Assembly: GCA_951812925.1 (NCBI GenBank) | Contig: OX638372.1 | Location: forward strand, 2,356,001-2,420,000 | DNA from: Calliopum simillimum | Lineage: Eukaryota; Arthropoda; Insecta; Diptera; Lauxaniidae | Reading direction: 5' to 3' | Length of the DNA stretch: 64,000 nt | Shown here: in pieces, positions 49,036 to 58,426 of the stretch | How the letters are laid out: every line of letters starts with the position of its first letter | Numbering within the stretch: position 1 is the stretch's first letter | Program-made: the position numbers and the translations under genes | Notes under the pieces: model-generated | What the model saw: the letters and a program-made list of their open reading frames with translations, nothing else | Database searches by the model: none | What the model was told of the DNA's origin: nothing

Positions 49036-50010
49036 CCCTCATCTCCCCAACATATTTTTAGCAACACAAGTCCACATCATGGGTAAATTTTACCCATAAC
49101 TTAAAAACATTCTGTTTTGGTCAATATCCCAAATTTTTAACGAAACTTAGTTATTTCTACCTTAACAATCTAATATCAAGGTGAATTGAAAGGAAAATAA
49201 GTCATATCTGGTGTTTTTTACATATATTTTAAGAAAACTTTGAAAATAAATAATTTTTACATTAATTCATTGGCAATTTTTTGAAACACAAAAAAATATC
49301 ATGTTTTTTGTAACAAATTACATTTTTTATATAAATAAAATAAAGTATTTTTATATTATTATCAATTCAATTAAATAACATTTCAAAATTTTTTATACAA
49401 GCTCATAAAAAAGTACCAAAAAAATAAAACAAATAAGGATGTGCATGTACTGCAAATCATAGCCCTATGTTCAGAGCAAAAAGGTTTTTTACACCAAATG
49501 CAAAGTTTTTAGTGTTTCGGTCTTTTTTTGCCGGACATTAGAAACATCTGACAGGTTTTTCTAGTACAACATTGGTTGTTTTCAGAGTGGACTAAAAGTA
49601 CGAAAAATTTTCATTATAAGCTCCTTCAAACTTTTTCAAAGTTGTGTGATTTGGTATCTGCTTTTTAACTTTGGTTAAAACAATGAGAGTTAAATTTTTT
49701 TCAAAATTTTAATTATTTCGTCGTCATGTTTTACTCTTTTTCGTGCCATTTTTCACTATTTTCAATCAAAACGAAAGAAAAAAAAACTTACATAAGTCCA
49801 CAACATGGGTAAAATTTACCCGAAAAAAAAATTAAAACGCTATACCTCCGACAACCGACGACGACCGCTTGCGACAAAGCCCACAACAAAAGGAGAATAC
49901 AGTGAGGTAATTTACATGCGCTTACTTCGTGTTTTTGTTCGTTTTTTAGCGAATTATTACGAAAACAAACTTCGCATGGGTAAATTTTACCCATGATGTG
50001 GATTTGAGTG
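49036..50010 (-). mobile_element. piggyBac-type deletion derivative, 975 bp
   Basis: TTAA is duplicated exactly (49032-49035, 50011-50014), the piggyBac target rule. The tips CCCTCATCTCC and (right, reverse complement) CACTCAAATCC are imperfect inverted repeats. A palindrome GGGTAAATTTTACCC occurs at 49081-49095 and 49979-49993, and GGGTAAAATTTACCC at 49807-49821. The uninterrupted sequence is visible in the other arm of the host hairpin around 48110-48140, giving an internal empty site. It retains a remnant of the transposase C-terminus on minus. Confidence 0.75.
49443..49553 (-). pseudogene. piggyBac transposase C-terminal zinc-finger remnant
   Basis: On minus, a frame beginning TCQMF contains a basic stretch (SGKKRPKH), one stop, and then a cysteine-histidine cluster with spacing C-x2-C-x4-C-x2-H-x4-C-x2-C (49502 down to 49443). 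This is the pattern of the cysteine-rich domain at the C-terminus of piggyBac transposases, which helps bind the transposon ends. No catalytic DDD part is left. The assignment fits the TTAA target duplication around it. Confidence 0.6.
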
Positions 50011-50188
50011 TTAAATTATCATTTGTTTATTTTAAAATTAATTATTAATAAACAAACAACATTTTTTTTACGTGAATTATTTTTTATTTTGTTCCTCTAC
50101 TAGTTCTGAACATACATTCGAATTTTCATTAAGGTTCAGTAATTATTCGCTGAAATATTGTAATTTAAAAAAAATTTACCTGAAATTT

Positions 50189-51289
50189 TCAATCACTCAT
50201 AAATTTTGTAAAAATTAAAATTTTCAAACACCTAATTTTTGGTTCTACTTGTAACCTATAAAGCTTTTTTGGAAAGCCTTCCATTAGAGATTTGATAATT
50301 GTTTCAGACACCTTTTTGGAACAGTTTGCCCATCTCCTTTTAAAATCTTTTATATTTTGGGACACTTTTTTTGTGCTCTTTAAGTTTCTTTTCACAAGAG
50401 CCCAATATCTCTCCACTGGTCTTAGCTCCGGACTATTTGGAGGATTGGCCTTTCTTGCCGTAGTAACATGATGCTAAATCAGGCCAAAGATATGTGGACA
50501 CATTGTGCTCTCTTATGAAAGGAATAAGCCTTTTTTTCAAACAATCTTTGATGTATATTTCGGCATTTATAGAGCCCAATGTAACAAATGACTTGCTTTT
50601 TTCACCGCAATTGCATATAGCTTGCCATACAAATAATTTTTTAGGAAATTTTGTCTGCTTTTGGATTCTAAATTGTTCTTCAATATTTCTTCGAGCATAA
50701 ACAACATAAAAATTTTGACCCGGAAGCTGCGTAAAATCTGCCAGTACATACGTTTCGTCGTCCATTATACAACATGACTATTTTTGTATGAAATTCGATT
50801 TTAATTTCCGAGCCCTACTTTTGGCGTCTAAATTTTTTGCAGCATTCCTGTCTGGAACTTTTTGGACTTTGTATGTTTTCAAACCTGCATTGGCTTTAAC
50901 TTTTCGCACCAAATAGTCAGCGCACTAGGCTAACCGGGCAGCTTTTCTAGCAGATGTGTTTGGAGATCTTTTTAATATGCTTTAAATTTTCTTGGCTTTC
51001 CCAATATCATGTGGTCAAATTCTCCTGAAACTGTTTAATAACATTGGAAACAGTTTGACGGCAAACCTTAAATTTTTTGGCCAATTTTTGGTAGGACTAA
51101 TTTGGATTTTTTTGAAAATTTTCAATAATTTTAAGGGCCAATTTCACAATATCCAGTTAAGCCTTAACTAGAACTTTAACTGGAACTTTGACATTAAATT
51201 TCATACAAAATTTTTATTTATCTGGAAGTTAAATTTTAACTGAACATTGTGAAAATGGCCCTAAAATGTACTTCTTTTTCTTCACTCAT
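50189..51289 (-). pseudogene. DD37E mariner-like transposase, disrupted
   Basis: The start ATG at 51289 begins MSEEKEV; after nine codons a 127-bp MITE interrupts it. Beyond it, KIIENFQKNPN, QKLAKKFKVCRQTVSNVIKQF (about 51095-51030, a helix-turn-helix-type DNA-binding region) follows with stops. The first catalytic block MDDETYVLADF lies at 50765 and is followed by FVWQAICNCG and FIREHNVSTYLWPDLAS, whose D (50480-50478) is the second catalytic residue. ELRPVERYWALVKRN follows with catalytic E at 50413-50411. Only 67 bases separate the D and E codons, where 37 residues plus the codon would need 114, so 47 bases are deleted and the frame is shifted. The end is a TGA at 50191-50189. Confidence 0.8.
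51135..51261. mobile_element. PIF/Harbinger-type MITE, 127 bp
   Basis: GGGCCAATTTCACAAT at 51135 and its inverted mate (reverse complement GGGCCATTTTCACAAT, ending 51261) are flanked by a TAA duplication (51132-51134, 51262-51264). The TWA target and GGG tip are typical of PIF/Harbinger MITEs. Internal TTAACT/AGTTAA words extend the symmetry. It lies in codon nine or ten of the DD37E transposase. Confidence 0.8.
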
Positions 51290-51664
51290 TTTGATCAAAC
51301 ACACAATAAATCAACATGTTTGTCATTAAAAATAATAGCTGACATATTTTTCGAAGAAAACTGGATCAAAGAAACTTTTAAATTTTATACCCAAAAAAAA
51401 ATGATAAGATTTTTTCGATCCGACTCCTTAAAATCTAATAGTCGATTTTTAATGGGCCGCATAAGGAATTTTGACTCACTAGAAGTATGTATAAATTAAA
51501 AATGATCACACATTTTTTGGCTGAAAGTAAGGTAATTTTTGTTTGAAATTAAGTGTTAATTTCTTTAATTTTTTTCATACCCAAGTGGAGTAAAAGTTAT
51601 GATGCGGACTTTTTCTGAATGGCACAAGTGTGAGCCAAAGTTAATGTTCAATTAAAAGAATGTT

Positions 51665-52279
51665 TGATAATTTTATATTGAACTAATTAAACAGTAATTT
51701 TTGCAATTTTTCAACAACAGACGAAAGCAAGTGTTGACATGGAAATTGATTACATATGTTTCGGCTACTTCCACATACATATTTATATATTTTTCATATA
51801 TAAACATGTATATAGCCTCATCAGATCAGTTTTAGTTAAATCTTGCCAGAAACCGTACTCGAACCCGTGACTCCGGTTTTCTAATGAAAGAGAACGCGGT
51901 GCTTAAGCGATTGTGCTATAGGTCACGAGTAAACTCTCTGAGCAGTATCGCCATTATGCATAAATCATAAGGCTCACTAGCTCCGTCTGTTGTGAAAAAT
52001 TGCCAAATTGTTAGTTGGTAACACACTCTGGTTTTGAGACATGCTACGCTAGCTACAATTAAGACCTACAAGGGCGGATTTGTTATCCACATACAGTGCA
52101 GGCTTTCGAAATTACGAGAATTTTAATGATAGATAGGCAGGTTCCCCTAGATAAATTATGAAAGTACCAACGCGCTTTTTCTAAATTGAAGTATGATAAT
52201 TTTATATTGAACTAATTAAACAGTCATTTTTGCAATTTTTCAACAACAGACGAAAGCAAGTGTTAACATGGAAATTGAT
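51665..52279. repeat. 86-bp direct repeats 529 bp apart
   Basis: The 86 bases from TGATAATTTTATATTGAACT at 51665-51750 recur at 52194-52279 with two differences that I can see (acagtAat/acagtCat and gttGaca/gttAaca). Between them lie 443 bp including a tRNA-like module. This is either a truncated tandem duplication of a 529-bp unit or terminal repeats of a small retroelement. Confidence 0.8.
51850..51928 (-). other. tRNA-like module between direct repeats
   Basis: On minus, TAGCACAATCGCTTAAGC resembles an A-box and ACGGGTTCGAGTACGG a B-box about 45 bases later. GACCTATAGCAC...GGAGTCACGGGTTCGAG gives a better D-arm/T-arm impression than the others, but the acceptor stem does not close, so I do not call a tRNA gene. 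Confidence 0.45.
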
Positions 52280-55200
52280 GTTGGTCGCTAGCCCATACCA
52301 TAAAACTATAGTATTTTGGGCTAGAAATAGCAAATAATTCAAAAATTGGAAAAACTAACATAGAGTTTTTCACTTGATTAGGGACGATATATAAAAAAGT
52401 GCTCAACAACAAGTTTTGCTACGAAAGAAAGAGCGTCGCTTACTTGATTTGTTCTTCCCATTTTGATATTATTTGCCTATGTACATTCCTTAGGATACTT
52501 GTTTTTTGGAATAAGCAAAACTTTAGGGGGATAATCTTTCGATAGACCGCATACCTTTCTTAAATAACACAAAAATACATGTTGTTTTATATTCTTCCTC
52601 GCCTGCCCAATTAAAATCACTATAACGAAAACCAACACAAAGTTTTGCGTCATAAATCACATGACAAAATGATATTAAAGAAAAACACACCAAACAGCCG
52701 ACTTTTCCGGTACATGCGTCTGTCCGAAAAACATAATTTTTGTTATCATTTTACAAATATTTTGAATATGGAAAACAATTCCGGCCAATAAAAAAAAAAA
52801 AAATTCAACACAAGAAAAGCAACAAATTGGAAACTGAACAATCGGGTCTTAAGCAGCAAATGCCATGAGAGCCCATTGTGGGCGTCTCAATATTATGGGA
52901 CAGGCGGAGAGAAACATTTAATAAAACAATATTTCAAAAAGTTTCACACTAATGTCGGTAGGTGGTGCTTTTGTTCACTTTGCCGTTGTTTTGCCATTTG
53001 AATAAAATTTCAAATTAAATAAGATTAATTTCACTGACATCGCTTGCCAGGGGGCTGGACGAGCGCACCGGACATAAATGAAGATGCACAACACAATGGT
53101 CCAGCAATGGCGGGGCGAGTGGTTGTTTTTGTCTACTATTAATGTAAAAGTGAAAGCGGATCTTTGGTCACTTTGCAGTTTGACATCTTCAGCACTCAAC
53201 ATGACTAATGATCCTTGTATAGAGTGTTTTTGTTGTTGTTGTTGTTTGCTTCTTGACAAAGTCGGGTGGCATTTAACTTTGGGGAGGCCTCCTTAATAGA
53301 ACGCTATTATCACTGCTGACTTTTATTGTTCTAACAGATAATAATAGCCTGCTGACATCTAATGGTTTTGCTTTTTATTTTTGATTTCGTTCTTTCTGGA
53401 AAAATTAAATAAAAATTGAGGAAAAATTTTCAAAAATTTCAGTGATGTTTAGTTCGAAAAATTATTTTTAACTTGAACTTAATTCCTAAGCAGCATTTAT
53501 GGATTTTCGTTTATGGAAACAAAGCCTGTTGCCACGGTGGATTAAAAACTACTTTAACATGGTTATTAGAGAAGGATCTCCAAGAACTGAAAAGTTGTGT
53601 AGGGATATCATAGTCTTCAAAACATAGTGTGTTAGATAGAGTCAATTTATTTTGGCTCTATGTTTCCTTGGAAGTTACTCGTACAAGAAGAAATAAGTTA
53701 AATTTAAAAGATAAGTTAAAGTCGTGCATAAAAAAAAATAGTAGAAGTTTAGAAATCTTAGATTGCGCTGTGACTGCCTGATTTGTTTCAGGTCCAGATC
53801 AGTCCATTTCAAAATAAACTACGAGTTCTAGCTAAAAACTTAAGAGTTGAAAAGATTTATACATTTCAAAATAGAGCATTCAAGAATGCCTCGTACCCTC
53901 ATCTTTTCTTGTTCTCTTTTGCCAATTTTTATGGAACCCTAGCAATAGACGTCTTCTCTGGACAAACATCAATAATATGTAGCTCAAATTTGGCAATATT
54001 GTTATTCCGATGTGTGACATAAATATTGAGGGAGGATTTTGCACTAGTATCACATCAAACTTTTTCACTTGGTACACTTGCGTCTTTTCCCTCATATAAG
54101 TAAGTAAGTATGTTATATTATGAAAACTGTAAATGTTTCGCTGCTAATTAAAATTTTATAAAAAAAGTTGAACAAAACTAAAATTGAAAACTTTACAACT
54201 GAATTCTACTCTTTGTGCAAACAGAAAAATAAAAATAAAACAAAATACAAAATTCAAATTTACTTACAAAAGGTACAAGCAAAGGGGGTAAGAATGATAA
54301 TGGGTTTTGTATAAATACTCTCTGTACGTAACAACTGAAACTTTTTGGCTGTGTACCCCTAAGTAAATATTTCACAAAATATCACCTAATAAATTTTGCA
54401 CATTTGTACGTGCTCTCAGCCCTCCATGCGTGCGTTTGGCGCCATCACTTGGAGCGCTAAAGTTTTTAACTTATTTATGTAACTGACTTGGCTGCGATAA
54501 CCTTGACCAAAGTAAAACATTTTCCTACCTCACACTGTGCCAAATAGAGAATACATATGGTATCATTATCGATAAGTCTTGGTCGATACTTTTACTTTCT
54601 TAAGGGATTTTCCATTCATAACAATCCATAAATTGTTTTTGTTTTTTATTCGTTAAGAAATTTGAAGAAACAACAAAATTAAAATAAAAATTTGAGCTGA
54701 TTTCTTTGGTTCGTGAATTGCATTTTCCACGTCATGCCCTTTAGTCGATACTTTGTTTCATACTTGATACATCATAAAATATTCATCCCATTCATTCAAT
54801 GCTGTTGCCATTGTTTCTCTCGATTATGTACAAGTGACAGGAGTGTTTTGTGTAAATGAATGTGGAACTCATAATTCATAAACTCTCTCTCTCTACTCAG
54901 CCAAAAGTCACACAGTCAGAATGTAAAGAGTTAAAATCGGAGTTGGATTCTCTGTCAAAGAATTTATCTGATTTATTTAACACGTTTTGTGTAAAGTTAA
55001 AAGGGTACAGGCAGGTACACTCAGCTTTTTTAAGCCCAACACAAATAGACAGCATACACACACATACACATAGGCAAATGAACCTCTGCTTCTGCTGGTT
55101 CTGTTACTTTTGTTGAGGTGATTTTTCATTATTTGACTAATTAATTTCTAACCACGTACTTTGTTTTAGTCCTTGTTGTGGCACTTTTTGCCATCCTTTT

Positions 55201-57956
55201 TTTGTTGCTCATGTTGTTGCAGTCACAGTCAAAGTTATTGTTGTCCTAGTTGTTGTTGTATAAAATGAGTAACATTCAGTTGTTGCTCAGAGTTGCTGGA
55301 AAAGTTGGTCTTCCTTTTGTAGACCTCTGCCTTCGGTCATAATTCTGTGTACTCCCGTAGATTTGTTGTATGTTCATAATTTGCCATGTATGTAATCGTG
55401 AGGATTTTTCTTTATTCGCTAGTCAATTTAAGCAGAGTGGAAAAAAGGTATGCATTTTTAAAGATGCCCACCGTGATAGTCGAAAAAGTTAGATTATGAA
55501 ACATTTTACTCTGTTTTTCCCAGTACGTATCGTTAAGAATAACATTTATTTATATTGTAAAATTCTAGTAACTTCAGTGAATTATCCTCCATTGAATTTT
55601 TCAAGTTGGTAATGCATCAGTATCATCACATGCCTCCACTACATTAGTGAAACAAACCAAAATAAGTCAAGTTAAAGCTCAAACGATCAACGTTTTCATT
55701 ATGCAGGTTGGTTTTATATGTAGACAGCCATTCGATGGTTTCCAACTTATACTGGTTTTTCTAAATGCTATATTCCCAAAACAAGTCCGAGCGACTCTTT
55801 TTACAAATTCTTCCTTAGAACTAAAAACTAAATAAAATGAACTAACCTTCAAAATAGGAACATTTATGGTGTCACAATTAAACTCTATCCATTGTTTTAA
55901 CTTCGCTTCGTCACTTTTCTTTTGTGATTAACATTACTCCGCCCTTATAGATTTATTTGGCAGAACTCGTAGGCCATCACCAATTTTGTAATTCTAGTTT
56001 GCTTCGGATGTTTTGAATGAAGTTTAGAAGTTTATATTTCGCTAATATTTTGTTTAACCTAAGCTCTCAAACTTTTCATTTTCAAAATCCACTAAAACGG
56101 GTTTTTAGTAAAAAAAAAAACACTAAAAATTTACTTTTACGAAAAATTCATTTTTCTGAATAATAGCTGATCTATGTGGGTTAGGTATTTATTTGATTTC
56201 ATAAATTTTAGTTTAATCTGTGGATTTCTTGAAATAAACTTGCATATCCAATGTTTAAAACGTTTTAGAAATTGGATGGAAAATGGAAAAAATATTCGAA
56301 GAAAAAAGCATCCATGTAAAAATCAATACCGAATATTATTTTTGGTTTTGGTAATCTTCCGAGACTCAAGACTAAGACTAATTTTGTTCATCAATACTGA
56401 CATCATACGTGTGTCAAAAAAAAAGGAATTTTCATTATTACCGTTCAGGGTTGCACTGGTAAGTTTTCGTGAATACAAGCTGAACTACTTAGTTATGTCT
56501 TTGCAAAAGCTCTTGGTTAAGCATGTGTTTTTTTTTTAATGTTATCTAAGACTCTCTGATTTCATATTCGCGATAAAATATCAAGTAACTAAACTTTTCA
56601 ATTATGTCCTTAAAAATTTTAACATAATTTGAAAGCATCATTGTTGCTGATATCTTCATTACCATAATCATCATTATCATCATCAATGTAATCATCAGCA
56701 ATATTATTATTCTCATCATTTTCATATTTTGCATCATCAACTCCATTAGCGTCGCGAGGTGTCAGTCGCGCTCTTATCCTAAAACTAAGCAGCTCACACG
56801 GGTGTACAAGTTAGACATCATGCAAAGCAGACTACATATCCGTCCGCCCAGACCCCCTGCAATTGTTCCATCATTTCGAGTTATAGCATCTTCATTTCGT
56901 TGATGTTGCTGTTGTTGATGCCGCCGACGCCGTAAAGTCGCTGCTGTTGTTTTTGTTTGATATGTATGTAGATGATGCCCCTCCCCCCGCCCCCCGTCTT
57001 GTGACATTGTGTTTCCATTTTTGTGTTTTCGTTTGCGGTGATGATGGTGATGTTTTTCTTGTTTTCTAGGTGGATTAAATTTACTGTGACACCTGGTACT
57101 GCAACCTTGGATATTCACAAAATGTTGATGATAGAAATTATGTCATTTTTAAATCCAAGCCAAGTGCTGAACTCTCAATTTATATCACTTTCACCGCACA
57201 GTGTTGCCGTTACATTTTAGCTGTTGCACAGGTGAAACAAAATGGTGCTGTTGTTGTTGTCTGTGTGGGCGAAGTGGGTGGTCGGTCGAAGCGCGCGCGA
57301 CATCTGATGGCACGAAAGTGAATTTTTCAATTTGCGCACAGCTAAAAAATACCTATGATGAAATGAAATTTGAAATTTTATTAAGTTTATGGAAATGAAT
57401 CGATTTAAAATGCTACAACGCGAATCGATTAGATGTGCCTTCAAGCAGATTGGCTTTTTCAGCCAAACAGCATCAGGCAACCAACAAAATCAACAAAACA
57501 ACTAAATCAACATCAACGGAAAAAAATATGCTCTGCTGAAATGTTGAGCGCACCAGTGTTCGTTCGTTCACTCACTCAAAATGCTCAATAATCCTTGCAT
57601 TTTGTGTATGGGTGTCTTTGTGTGTGTGTGTGTGTGTGTGTACCAAAATGATTTAAAATTTAAAATCAATAAACGTTTGAATTTCGCACCAGACCGAGCA
57701 GAGGCAAATTTTGTTGTCACATCACGTCACAGCACAGCACATCGCATCAGATGAGGATCATAAATCAAAATTGTGCGATAAATCGGAGGAAGACAAAAAC
57801 AAAATTATTATAATGGATTCAAAAAAATATGCAATTGTTGAAACGAGCGGTGGTGCATTGCTTCTTTATGAGCAGTTAAATATTTTGCATATTTTCATAA
57901 TATTTTTTTGAAAAAGTTACTAGTTAATAGTGTAATTCTCATAAAATATCGTGAGT
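52280..57956. other. Non-coding interval, about 5.7 kb
   Basis: This holds simple repeats (GTT tracts near 53228 and 55240; ATC/CAT-rich DNA 56640-56740, producing an Ile/Met-rich minus frame) and a GT tract at 57620-57641. Open frames of about 60-120 codons (54856-55116, 56174-56539, 56774-57118) overlap others on the opposite strand and lack recognisable domains. No host exon can be supported. Confidence 0.4.
57620..57641. repeat. GT dinucleotide tract, 11 units
   Basis: Eleven uninterrupted GT units; an ordinary microsatellite. Confidence 0.9.
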
Positions 57957-58189
57957 TTTAATTGAGTTTAAATATTGTAAGAGTGTTCATTTATAAAACA
58001 ATGTTTACCCAAATAGCTGGTTTTTACCCGAAAAGCGTTCGTTTACGCAAAAAAACTTGGAAATGAGTGTAAAAATGAGAGAGTAATTGAGCTCTCTCTT
58101 TGTACTAAATTGCAAGTTTTACCCAAAGAATTTTTTCGGGTCAAAATGTAGAAAGTGTGAAAATCAGCTGTAATTTATGTTTGAAGTTT

Positions 58190-58262
58190 TGTGTTAATTA
58201 TATTATTTAATTTTTTGTACTACTCGAGTGGAGTAAAAACTATGACTTGGATTTTTCTCCAT
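58190..58262. repeat. Dispersed repeat end, relatives at 51555-51640 and 47775-47850
   Basis: GTGTTAATT, then AGTGGAGTAAAAACTATGA and GGATTTTTCTCCATG form an end-like sequence. The same order appears at 51565-51630 (AGTGGAGTAAAAGTTATGATG followed by GGACTTTTTCTGAATG) and, more diverged, at 47785-47840. The inner boundary is not visible. CATGGAGAAAAATCC (reverse complement of the tip) resembles the CACGGAGAAAAAT tip at 12834, so both may be one MITE superfamily. Confidence 0.4.
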
Positions 58263-58426
58263 GTATGAATGTAGGATTTCCGATTTAAATAAAGCTCTTT
58301 TTACTATTTTTACTGAATATTTATTAATTTAATTTAAAAAATCAAAAAATACAAAGAATCTACTTCTGGCTTGTACAACGACGACTGACTGTTCGTATTT
58401 TTGTCTGTGTCTTTCGTGTCGTGCGT

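Larger units (their letters stand above)
47858..51479 (-). mobile_element. Composite DD37E mariner-like element, 3,622 bp
   Basis: The ends are inverted repeats of about 50 bp (TGAGTCAAAATTCCTTATGC at 47859 and its reverse complement ending at 51478), flanked by TA (47856-47857, 51480-51481). The transposase is on minus (start 51289). The left half is a giant hairpin: 47935-48420 matches, inverted, 50262-50015 and 49010-48780. The right arm is interrupted by a piggyBac-type element (49036-50010) and the transposase by a Harbinger-type MITE (51135-51261). Excluding insertions it is about 2.5 kb, longer than the usual 1.3 kb because of the inverted duplication. Confidence 0.8.

Noticed and set aside
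56546..56746. Met/Ile-rich minus frame
   Set aside because: It is the translation of an ATC/CAT microsatellite-like stretch.
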